64,000 bases of DNA from Lewinellaceae bacterium (GTDB lineage: Bacteria > Bacteroidota > Bacteroidia > Chitinophagales > Saprospiraceae): contig JACJXW010000004.1 of the NCBI GenBank assembly GCA_020636405.1, forward strand, positions 2,220,001-2,284,000, read 5' to 3'. Both the position numbers and the translations under genes were made by a program. This document shows positions 11,624 through 18,622 of this stretch, in pieces. The notes beneath the pieces were generated by a model that made no database searches, was not told the DNA's origin, and saw only the letters and a list, made by a program, of their open reading frames with translations. Every line of letters begins with the position of its first letter. Position 1 is the first letter of the stretch.

Positions 11624-13156
11624 TTACCGCACCCTTTCCAACGTATACTTCACATCCACATTCCCGCTGAAGGTGAGTATGCCGGGATAGGGCACATTCA
11701 GCTTTAAGTCTTTCAGGTTGATGGTGTGCAGGTCGGCTCCGAGGTCATCGTCATCGCCGGCATCTCTTTCCTTGAGCCACCCATCCACCTGGATGTAATC
11801 GGTGCCGTAATCCGGGCGGTACAGCTCCACATCTTTGGAGATGTTCAGGCCATATTCCTGGCCCTCGTGGATCTCCCAGGCATTGTCTCTGGAGCGGCTC
11901 CATTCTGCCTTGGGCCCGGTCGCACTGCCATTCACATAGGCCCGGCCGGTAATGCGCCCGTAGATCTCAGGATCGCCAACTTCGGGGCAGTCGTTGCACT
12001 TCAGGGAAGTGATCTTGATCCGGAATTGCGGGTAGGCAAGGTCGCAGGTGCGTACTGTGTACTCGGAAGTCAGGACTACGCTGGCCACCGGAGTGCCCTC
12101 TTTGAGGTAACGCAGTTTGTAAGACAAGGGCGCCCCGGGCGATTCTTTGGAGTAGTTGCCGCCTTCAGCAATATAGGTATACACCTCTCCCGGGCCGTTG
12201 ACGATCTGTGCTGCGGAGGCCGCCGAGCCGCCAATGACGACGGCTTTGATGTTGCACGCATCGATCGTTTGTTGATATTCGGTATCGATCGACCCGCCGC
12301 CGGAGGCAAAAGCGGCATTGAAGGCGGCGCTCACATCGGTGAAGCTCCGGCTCGTTTCAACGGTGTACAACACCATCCTGCCGTAGGCCATAGAGGCCAC
12401 ATAGACCGGGCTGGCCGAGCCGAAGGAGCTTACCTCGGGCAGCGACCTGAACAGGTCGCTGGGGTCCGCCGGAGGATCCATGTCAATGGTGTAGTAAGTT
12501 TGGAGGTACTTGATGAGGAACTTGTTGCTAGAGGTCGACTGGCTGAAGTTAAAGGCGGCGGAAACGCTGTTGCCCGCCGAGCGGTAGTTGGCGCCGAGGG
12601 CCACTTTCAGGTGTTCTTCCGAATAGACTTGCGAGATCTCAAAGTTCAGCTTTGCCGGCGTAGCCGAGGTTACTTCCTGGTCGAGGATGGATTTGATGCC
12701 AATTCTGACCGTGGATAGTTTCGGGTCTTCGATCTCCACAACGGGGCTGCCGTTGAGGTTTTGCAGGGAAATGGAGAGGGTGATCGGCGTCCGGCCGGCC
12801 ACTATAGGGATATACTCTCCGGTAGGGATGGATTCCCCCAACAGGATGGCCCCCGGAAAGATCACATCGGTAGTGGGGTCCAGCGCGAGCATTTCATCGA
12901 AGCCGGGCGCCACCTTATAAGTAGTGGTGTAACACTCCAGGGCGGGATTGCCCTCGTCTCTGGCGGCATCGCTTGTCCCCAGTTCAACGGGGTCCGGGAT
13001 CTCTTCCGGCTGCACAAATGGGTTCAGGCTGTTGACCGCTTCGTTGAAGGTGGTCGTATCTTCGGTGGAAGGCCCTTCGTTTTCTTCCTTATTGCAGGAA
13101 AAGGACAACAATACAAAAGCAATTAGGGTAAGGTACAGTGCTGGTCTTGTAAACAT
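11624..13156 (-). CDS. Thiol-activated (cholesterol-dependent) cytolysin-like lipoprotein
   Basis: A 510-residue lipoprotein: signal peptide with lipobox LSFSC (Cys21). The body matches the pore-forming core of the thiol-activated cytolysin family. DPTTDVIFPGAILLG (93-107) corresponds to the conserved N-terminal block, YVASMAYGR (252-260) to the family's YVSSVAYGR signature, and VNGPGEVYTYIAEGGNYS to the later core. After the core (from about residue 370) the usual Trp-rich undecapeptide domain 4 is not seen. Instead there is a beta-rich tail with CNDC and YGRITGRAYVNG. Family members bind membranes, oligomerise and insert beta-barrels; this one would be anchored to its own cell surface or vesicles. 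The role (predation, competition or another use) is unknown. See the findings for a conflict between its start codon and a promoter-like motif. Confidence 0.82.
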   Translation of the reverse strand: MFTRPALYLTLIAFVLLSFSCNKEENEGPSTEDTTTFNEAVNSLNPFVQPEEIPDPVELGTSDAARDEGNPALECYTTTYKVAPGFDEMLALDPTTDVIFPGAILLGESIPTGEYIPIVAGRTPITLSISLQNLNGSPVVEIEDPKLSTVRIGIKSILDQEVTSATPAKLNFEISQVYSEEHLKVALGANYRSAGNSVSAAFNFSQSTSSNKFLIKYLQTYYTIDMDPPADPSDLFRSLPEVSSFGSASPVYVASMAYGRMVLYTVETSRSFTDVSAAFNAAFASGGGSIDTEYQQTIDACNIKAVVIGGSAASAAQIVNGPGEVYTYIAEGGNYSKESPGAPLSYKLRYLKEGTPVASVVLTSEYTVRTCDLAYPQFRIKITSLKCNDCPEVGDPEIYGRITGRAYVNGSATGPKAEWSRSRDNAWEIHEGQEYGLNISKDVELYRPDYGTDYIQVDGWLKERDAGDDDDLGADLHTINLKDLKLNVPYPGILTFSGNVDVKYTLERVR

Positions 13157-13184
13157 AGGTATTCAATTTTTTTGTTTACACAAA
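13154..13184 (-). promoter_or_regulatory. Bacteroidota-type promoter-like motif over the cytolysin start
   Basis: On the minus strand, TTTG (13181-13184), 19 bases, then TACCTATG (13154-13161) match the Bacteroidota -33 TTTG and -7 TAnnTTTG boxes, with one mismatch in the -7 box. The -7 box overlaps the ATG chosen for the cytolysin gene. Almost the same sequence precedes the DEAD-box helicase at 15471. Confidence 0.45.
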
Positions 13185-13309
13185 CCTATGTTTATGAGGG
13201 GAAGCCCGCAATTTATGGGGGTGGACAAAGGGTGGACAAGGGGATTTTAGGGCAGAAAGACTTGGTATATAGTACATTGCAGAAAGGATAAACCAATTGT
13301 TCAGACAAC

Positions 13310-13458
13310 GTAACTATTCAGCATTTCGCTTTTAGCGGTTCGCTCTTCGCAGCACTATGCCCCTTATTGCAGGAATCCAAACTCAAGGAACCCGTTCTTT
13401 GTTCTAAATCCGGGTTTTGATGCAGCGTTTAGCGAACGGCGAATAGCTGAATAGTTAC
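13310..13458. mobile_element. 149-bp MITE, IS66-like ends, 8-bp target duplication
   Basis: Perfect 13-bp terminal inverted repeats, GTAACTATTCAGC at 13310-13322 and GCTGAATAGTTAC at 13446-13458. They are flanked on both sides by the same 8 bases, CAGACAAC (13302-13309 and 13459-13466). IS66-family elements are known for ends beginning GTAA and 8-bp target duplications, so this looks like a non-autonomous IS66 derivative. The interior (TTAGCGGTTCGC against GCGAACGG and others) is also partly self-complementary and has no gene. The clean duplication indicates an insertion that has not decayed much. It occupies most of the gap between the cytolysin gene and the SPOR-like gene. Confidence 0.85.
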
Positions 13459-13539
13459 CAGACAACTACTTTTCCAAGGCCCGGTACATGTCCATCAGCA
13501 TGCCAATTGTTTATCCCTCCTGCTTCGTTGACCTTTGAA

Positions 13540-14160
13540 TTAATTGCGCAGGGCTTCTTCTATCGTGATCCGCCTGCCGTTTTTGTAGGCAACGACAAAG
13601 GCGCCTTCAATCCCCGCCCGCTTCAATTGATTGGCTCTGGCCCTTGCCTCATCAATAGTCCGGTAATTGCCGACCAGGACTTTCTGGGTATTGCCATCCT
13701 GTTCAATCGTCGCATCCGGCAAATTCTGGATCTGCGGCGGTATGGCGCTCTCGCTGAAAGCACCGGCCTGAACCCGGAAGATAACGCCGGAAGGGGCAGT
13801 AGGCGTATCCGGCGTGGCGCCCCGGAGTTGTTCATTTTCCAGGGAGAGGCGCCGAATGCTTTCCTGGGCGTTCGCCATCTCGTTATTCAGCCGGTTAACC
13901 TCCCTTTCTAACTGAGCCGCTCTGTTGCTTGCCTGATCTTGTCCACTTTGCATTCGGTTCAACTGGTTCTCCGCTTCCTGTACCCGGGCCTGAAACTGAT
14001 CCCGTTCTTCTACCAGGACCTTCAGTAATTGAGGATCCTTTTTGTGCTTCTTGGCCAGCGTTTTCCAGTATTTTGCTTCTTCCTTACTCATCTCCTGAGT
14101 AAAAGCCTGGCTCGAGACAGCGAGCAGTAAACCCAGTAATAGGATCGTTTGAATTTTCAT
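13540..14160 (-). CDS. Secreted coiled-coil protein with SPOR-like C-terminal domain
   Basis: A 206-residue exported protein. The signal peptide is residues 1-22 (ending QAFTQE). Residues 35-110 form a charged coiled coil (QARVQEAENQLNRMQ, AAQLEREVNRLNNEM). After a short TPDTPTAP linker, residues 122-200 form a SPOR-like domain (FRVQAGAFSESAIPPQ, VLVGNYRTIDEARARANQLK, GAFVVAYKNGRRI). SPOR domains bind denuded peptidoglycan glycan strands, often at division sites. It lies upstream of the MITE and downstream of the helicase on the same strand, with a 42-base gap to the helicase stop. A cell-envelope role is likely; no specific function can be assigned. Confidence 0.8.
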   Translation of the reverse strand: MKIQTILLLGLLLAVSSQAFTQEMSKEEAKYWKTLAKKHKKDPQLLKVLVEERDQFQARVQEAENQLNRMQSGQDQASNRAAQLEREVNRLNNEMANAQESIRRLSLENEQLRGATPDTPTAPSGVIFRVQAGAFSESAIPPQIQNLPDATIEQDGNTQKVLVGNYRTIDEARARANQLKRAGIEGAFVVAYKNGRRITIEEALRN

Positions 14161-14202
14161 GGTTTTAGTTTTTTGTAAGGATTATAAAAAAAGCAAGTTC
14201 GA

Positions 14203-15444
14203 CTATTTCTTTTTCCTTTTCTTCTTCCGGTTCTCAAACGCCTCGATCTCTTCCATCAATGCCCGGTAATCATTTTTCCGGTCCCGCTCTATATTCAACG
14301 TATCTGAATATTCAAATTCATCAACCTCCAGCACTTTAATTTCTTTGTCCAGAAAACCCTGTATTTCGGAAAGCGTTGCTCGTTCTTCCTCCGCGCAAAA
14401 GGAATAGGCATTTCCCTTTTTTTTCGCTCTTCCCGTTCTGCCGACGCGGTGCACATAGTTTTCCGGTTCTTCGGGCAGGTCGTAATTGATCACGATCTCT
14501 ACATCCGGAATGTCAATGCCCCGGGCGGCCACATCCGTTGCGACCAGCATGTTCGTATTTCCCGATTTGAATTGATCGAGCACCTCCGACCTTTCTTTCT
14601 GGCCTTTATCGCCATGAAGGGCCAGGGCCGGTATACCCACTCTTTCCATGGCCTTGACGACCCTTTCTGCCCTGACTTTCGTCCGGACAAACACCAATAC
14701 CTTCGTATCCGGGTTTTCCCGGGCCACTCTTTCCAGAAAGAACCGCTTGTGATCCATATCTACAAACAAGACCGCATGGTCAATGTTCTTGGCCACCGGG
14801 TCCTTTGGTGACAGTTGAATGCGAATGGCATTCTGTTTGACCAGGGAGTAGGCGATCTTTTTGATCTTATCATTAATGGTCGCGGAGAAAAAAAGCGTTT
14901 GCCTCCTTTTGGGAAGCTTGCGCATCAGGTCTCTGATGTCCTGAATGAACCCCAGGTCGAGCATGTGGTCGGCCTCATCCAGGACGAGTATCTCTATATG
15001 ATGGGTTTGCAAGTGCCCCTGGCTGATCAGGTCGAACATCCTTCCCGGCGTAGCAATGACGATATCTACCCCCTCATTGAGCTTTTCGATTTGCGGGTCC
15101 TGTTCTACCCCGCCGATCAGCGCTACGGTTTTTACCGGGGTAAACCGGGCAATGGCATCGAAGGCTTCACAGATCTGCTCGGCGAGCTCGTGGGTAGGAA
15201 CCAGCACCAGGCCAATCACACCGGTTGGCCGCCGCTGGTTGGCTTTTTTTCGGTAGATCAGGTCTATGATCGGAATGGCGAATGCGCCGGTTTTTCCGGT
15301 GCCGGTCTGGGCTACCGCCAGCAGGTCCTCCCCATTGAGTACATTCGGAATGGATTTGTACTGAATGTCGGTGGGGCGTTTAAACCCCATCTGGGCCAAT
15401 GCCTTCTTTACTTTCGGATTAAAATTGTAATCTTCGAATTTCAT
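14203..15444 (-). CDS. DEAD-box ATP-dependent RNA helicase (RhlE/CsdA group)
   Basis: A 413-residue ATP-dependent RNA helicase. All core motifs are visible: Q motif region FKRPTDIQYKSIP, motif I AQTGTGKT (45-52), Ia VPTHELAEQ (PTREL with H for R), Ib TPGRM, II DEAD, III SAT, V ATDVAARGID and VI HRVGRTGRA. The short basic tail (ENRKKKRKKK) is common in RhlE-like proteins and aids RNA binding. I chose ATG 15444 (MKFEDYNF), the usual family start. A promoter-like motif lies 27 bases upstream, so a longer N terminus is unlikely. Such helicases act in ribosome assembly and cold adaptation. Confidence 0.93.
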   Translation of the reverse strand: MKFEDYNFNPKVKKALAQMGFKRPTDIQYKSIPNVLNGEDLLAVAQTGTGKTGAFAIPIIDLIYRKKANQRRPTGVIGLVLVPTHELAEQICEAFDAIARFTPVKTVALIGGVEQDPQIEKLNEGVDIVIATPGRMFDLISQGHLQTHHIEILVLDEADHMLDLGFIQDIRDLMRKLPKRRQTLFFSATINDKIKKIAYSLVKQNAIRIQLSPKDPVAKNIDHAVLFVDMDHKRFFLERVARENPDTKVLVFVRTKVRAERVVKAMERVGIPALALHGDKGQKERSEVLDQFKSGNTNMLVATDVAARGIDIPDVEIVINYDLPEEPENYVHRVGRTGRAKKKGNAYSFCAEEERATLSEIQGFLDKEIKVLEVDEFEYSDTLNIERDRKNDYRALMEEIEAFENRKKKRKKK

Positions 15445-15470
15445 ATAGATGGCAAGGTAAGGATCATAAA

Positions 15471-15499
15471 CATAGGTATTCGATTTTTGCATACACAAT
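15471..15499 (-). promoter_or_regulatory. Bacteroidota-type promoter-like motif of the helicase gene
   Basis: On the minus strand, ATTG (15496-15499), a 17-base spacer and TACCTATG (15471-15478) resemble the -33/-7 promoter boxes. The stretch GAATACCTATGTTTA is identical to that at the cytolysin start. Spacing to the helicase ATG would give a leader of about 20 bases. Confidence 0.5.
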
Positions 15500-15662
15500 C
15501 CTACTCCTGGGGCCGAAAAGCCATAATTTTATGGGGTAGAAGGGCCCTCAGACGCCAGCCTTGTTTTCGATCAGGGCGCATTTGACGGGTATGGGCCGGA
15601 GCTTCATGTTGGGCTTTCGATGGTTTAATGATAGGTTGGGGGTATGGTCTAGGCCCAGTTTT

Positions 15663-16007
15663 TCAGGCCTTACTTTTTTCAATAATCTTTTTGAGTTGAT
15701 GATGTAAATCCGGAATCTTATTCTGCACTACGTCCATTACGATCTCGTAATCAATTCCAAAATAGTGATGGATCAGTTTATTTCTCATTCGGGCCATTCC
15801 ATTCCAATCGACTGAAGAATATTGGCTCCGGAGTTCTTCGTCAACTTTTTTTGCGGCTTCCCCAATAATCTCCAGGCTCCTTACTATTGCTCTTTTCAAA
15901 ACTTCATCTTCTTCAAGGGATCTCTGTGTCAGCCCTTCGGAATTGCGAATAATGAAGTCGGTTTCCTCTAAAATATGCCGCAAAAATTCAATTGAAGACT
16001 TCGACAT
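15663..16007 (-). CDS. hepT: HepT-family ribonuclease toxin (formerly DUF86)
   Basis: A 114-residue all-helical HEPN-domain protein. It carries the RX4HXY motif as R75-NKLI-H80-H-Y82 (RNKLIHHYFG), the catalytic R/H pair of HEPN RNases plus the tyrosine that MntA-type antitoxins modify by adding AMP. The gene starts inside the end of the mntA gene (20-base overlap), the standard layout of the two-gene MntA-HepT toxin-antitoxin system. Codon and base composition is much AT-richer than the neighbouring helicase and xdhC genes, which suggests recent acquisition. Free toxin would cleave RNA, probably tRNA; the target is not predictable from the sequence. Confidence 0.9.
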   Translation of the reverse strand: MSKSSIEFLRHILEETDFIIRNSEGLTQRSLEEDEVLKRAIVRSLEIIGEAAKKVDEELRSQYSSVDWNGMARMRNKLIHHYFGIDYEIVMDVVQNKIPDLHHQLKKIIEKSKA

Positions 16008-16308
16008 ATTCTATCTCCTTTTCAATATAGGGCAAGAAATATTTGCTAACCGATTCTCTGGTTACTAATTCCACTTCCTTTCCCAGAGATTTTTCCAGAT
16101 AATCAATTAAACCTATGAAATTGTCGAACGTCTTTTCGCCGATCTCATAATCTACCAGCAGGTCAATATCGCTCGTGGAGCTTTCTTCGCCTCTGGAATA
16201 AGATCCAAATAGTCCTATTGTCCGAACTTTGTACCGTTTAAGCTCGGATTTATGATTATTCAAGAACTCGAGTATTTGTTCCTTATCTAATTTAGTTGTA
16301 ATGCTCAT
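15988..16308 (-). CDS. mntA: MntA-family minimal nucleotidyltransferase antitoxin
   Basis: A 106-residue minimal nucleotidyltransferase. It has the GSX10DXD signature exactly: G35-S36, ten residues, D47-I-D49 (GSYSRGEESSTSDID). MntA proteins inactivate HepT by AMPylating its tyrosine. The start ATG 16308 is preceded by a good ribosome-binding site (AAGGAAAGG). The stop overlaps the hepT start by 20 bases, so translation is coupled. As with hepT, the sequence is visibly AT-rich against its surroundings. Confidence 0.9.
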   Translation of the reverse strand: MSITTKLDKEQILEFLNNHKSELKRYKVRTIGLFGSYSRGEESSTSDIDLLVDYEIGEKTFDNFIGLIDYLEKSLGKEVELVTRESVSKYFLPYIEKEIEYVEVFN

Positions 16309-16500
16309 TATAATCCTTTCCTTAGTGTGATTTGTAAATATAAGCATTCCAAATTTGTGAGTATAAGTACCTGAACAGAAATACTTAGCCACACATAGAA
16401 ATGTTGAAATACATTGTCCGCTCAAGCTGGGCAAGGGCTTCAAAGCATTTCCACGCATTTCTACATATTCCTCTATTTCAGTCCAGGTACTCCTCTGCCC

Positions 16501-17535
16501 TCACAAATACGCATTCTTCACCCCGATGATCTCCCCCATGATCGCCAGTGCGATCTCCTTGGGCGTCTGCGCGTTGATGTCCAGCCCGATGGGGGCGTGG
16601 ATGCGGGCGATGGCCTCGTCGGAGAAGCCGGCGGCCTTCAACCGGTTTACCCTCTTTTCATGTGTTTTCCTGCTTCCCAGGGCGCCGATGTAGGCGATCT
16701 CTGAAGGCAGGAGGATGTGCAGGGCGTTGTCGTCGATCTTGGGGTCATGGGACAGCACGACGGCGTAGGAGTAAGCGTCGAGGGGGAAATTGTTGAGCAC
16801 TTCCGCCGGGTATTTGTCGATCAGTTGGTCCGGAGGTTGCGGGAACTGGGATTTGTGCGCGAATACGCCCCGGGGGTCGATCACGATGGTCTCGAAATCG
16901 TAGAGGTGCCCCAGTTGTATCAGGTCGGCGGTGATGTGGGCGGCGCCGATGATGAGCATTTGGCTGCGGCTGGGGAATACCTGGAGAAAGTAGCCCTGGC
17001 CTTGCTGCTCCACGCTCTGGCTTTTGCGTTCGCGGTAGGCGCGCAGAGCTTCGGCTTTCAAGTCTTTGCCGATGGGTTGGCCGGCGGCGGTGCCATCGGG
17101 CAATACCACACTGTGCCATCCCTGGCCATCTTCCAGGCGGGAAACGAGGATACAAGGCTGATTGTTCTCCAGCTTTTCTCGTAGCAGGGCCCAGGCAGCC
17201 TGTTCTTCCGGGCGTTCGTCGAAGGCCAGGAACCGTTCGGTGAACACTTGTATCTTGCCGCCGCAGCTGAGGCCGACCGCCCAGGCATCTTCATCTGCCA
17301 CCCCGAAGGCCAGGCGTTTGGCTGCCCCGGCCTCGATCAGCGGAATCGCTTCCCGGATGACGGCGCCCTCCACACAGCCGCCACTTACCGAACCGGCCAT
17401 TTCCATTTCTTTTGAAACCAGCATAGTAGACCCCACCGGGCGGGGCGAGGAACCCCAGGTCTGAATAACGGTGGCTATGGCGAATGCGTGGCCCTTGTCG
17501 GCCCATTCCTGAAGATAGGGAAGCAGTTCTTTCAT
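16501..17535 (-). CDS. XdhC/CoxI-family molybdenum enzyme maturation factor
   Basis: A 344-residue protein with the two XdhC domains. The N-terminal XdhC_CoxI domain has TWGSSPRPVGSTML and the cysteine motif SGGCVEG (51-57). The C-terminal Rossmann domain starts LIIGAAHITADLIQLG (about 200) and ends with the family block APIGLDINAQTPKEIALAIMGEI. XdhC proteins bind molybdenum cofactor and aid its sulfuration and insertion into xanthine-dehydrogenase-family enzymes. It is divergent from the cox-linked genes. A palindrome identical in its core to one before coxM lies just upstream (17549). ATG 17535 (MKELLPYLQ) is preferred over the in-frame TTG 9 bases upstream. The cox operon has a second, different XdhC (coxF). 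Confidence 0.9.
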   Translation of the reverse strand: MKELLPYLQEWADKGHAFAIATVIQTWGSSPRPVGSTMLVSKEMEMAGSVSGGCVEGAVIREAIPLIEAGAAKRLAFGVADEDAWAVGLSCGGKIQVFTERFLAFDERPEEQAAWALLREKLENNQPCILVSRLEDGQGWHSVVLPDGTAAGQPIGKDLKAEALRAYRERKSQSVEQQGQGYFLQVFPSRSQMLIIGAAHITADLIQLGHLYDFETIVIDPRGVFAHKSQFPQPPDQLIDKYPAEVLNNFPLDAYSYAVVLSHDPKIDDNALHILLPSEIAYIGALGSRKTHEKRVNRLKAAGFSDEAIARIHAPIGLDINAQTPKEIALAIMGEIIGVKNAYL

Positions 17536-17548
17536 TTTGAACAATTTT

Positions 17549-17566
17549 TTAGAAAAAATATTCTAA
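17549..17566. promoter_or_regulatory. Candidate operator TTAGAA-N6-TTCTAA (xdhC side)
   Basis: A perfect 6+6 inverted repeat with 6-base spacer in the divergent intergenic region, 13 bases upstream of the xdhC start and about 115 bases before the CPFC membrane protein. The same arms and the same spacer occur at 19902-19919 in front of coxM. Confidence 0.55.
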
Positions 17567-17680
17567 CTTAGCGAAAGGTTTGTTTTGGGTAAAAATACAA
17601 AGAACCCACTAAATATATGCCTGTATAAGGATCGTGAAAGATATAGCCTTGTAATCACTCAATCACTCAATTCATATAGC

Positions 17681-18154
17681 ATGTCCCATTCACCCAATGC
17701 CTGCCCTTGCCCAAAGGGGAAAAAGCCGAAGCGGAAAGGTAAATCCCTTTCCGTACTCAGCGGGCTGCTCATTGTGTTGTTGCCCAAGTGCCCCTTCTGT
17801 ATATTAACATTCTCAAGTGCCATAACTTTGTGCAGCGGGGCCAAAATCTACCAGCATGCCCCCAGTTGGGCGTCCTTCATTTCCATAGGGCTGGCGGCCA
17901 TTACCCTGGCTCTGCTGGCCTGGAATTACAAAGGGGGGCGAACCCTGGGGGCGGCCGGGCTTGTTTTAATAGGGAGTTATTTCATCATTTCCAGTGAATT
18001 GTGGACAGGGGAACTGAAGGAATACTACTGGGGCGCCTTCTTCCTGCTGCTGGGCGTGTGGGTGAACGGCAGTTTCCTTTTCTTCTTTCGGCAGTGGGTG
18101 AAGCCGGTGTATGCAGTGATCCGGGAGAAATGGGTGGGAAGAGTGAGGGAATGA
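17681..18154 (+). CDS. Membrane protein with CPCP and CPFC motifs, function unknown
   Basis: A 157-residue protein. The N terminus has ACPCPKGKKPKRKGK, a cysteine pair followed by a basic patch. It is followed by four hydrophobic segments (about 25-48, 62-78, 84-103 and 112-135). The first carries KCPFC, a CxxC-like pair at the membrane edge, and one further cysteine follows (TLCSG). The overall shape recalls MerC-type or redox/metal-handling membrane proteins, but I see no clear family match. It is the first gene on the + strand in the cox island, 54 bases before the moaD-like gene, and shares the divergent promoter region with xdhC. A role in metal (Cu, Mo) or sulfur handling for CO dehydrogenase is speculative. 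ATG 17681 was chosen. Confidence 0.6.
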   Translation: MSHSPNACPCPKGKKPKRKGKSLSVLSGLLIVLLPKCPFCILTFSSAITLCSGAKIYQHAPSWASFISIGLAAITLALLAWNYKGGRTLGAAGLVLIGSYFIISSELWTGELKEYYWGAFFLLLGVWVNGSFLFFFRQWVKPVYAVIREKWVGRVRE

Positions 18155-18207
18155 GGGAATGACAGAGCTTTCGTCCATGTACTAATAACCATATAACCAT
18201 TTCACCT

Positions 18208-18480
18208 ATGCCAACCGTCAGGTTCACCACCGCTCTCCGGCGTTTTTTCCCCTCGCTCAAAGAACAAGAGGTGGCCGGAGGTACCGTTGCCGAAGTGCTG
18301 GAAGAGGTCGAATCCCTATACCCGGGCATTAAAGACTATGTGCTGGATGAACAGGGCCGGCTGCGCCAGCACGTCAACATCTTCCTCAGCGGCGAGCTCA
18401 TCGAGGATAAAGAAACCCTGCAGGACAGGGTCAGGGATAAGGATGAAGTATATGTCTTCCAGGCTTTGTCGGGAGGATAA
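18208..18480 (+). CDS. MoaD/ThiS-family sulfur carrier protein
   Basis: A 90-residue beta-grasp protein ending in the ALSGG di-glycine tail (Gly89-Gly90), which is adenylated and thiocarboxylated in MoaD and ThiS. The N terminus TVRFTTALRRFFPS and the VNIFLSGELI and DEVYVFQALSGG strands match the MoaD branch. In molybdopterin synthesis MoaD donates sulfur with MoaE; no MoaE is in the window. Because it lies in the CO dehydrogenase island, its sulfur could go to molybdopterin or to the active-site Mo-S-Cu group. That is an inference. Confidence 0.85.
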   Translation: MPTVRFTTALRRFFPSLKEQEVAGGTVAEVLEEVESLYPGIKDYVLDEQGRLRQHVNIFLSGELIEDKETLQDRVRDKDEVYVFQALSGG

Positions 18481-18622
18481 CGGCAAGGTAGGGCATTGTC
18501 GGATGGTTAAATGGTAATATTGCTATAGGGTCGCCCCACAGGGCATCCGACGGGAAGCCTGCCTCAGGAAAACAATCTGTCCATCCAGCAATACAGCAAT
18601 ATAACACCTCAGCAATACAGCA

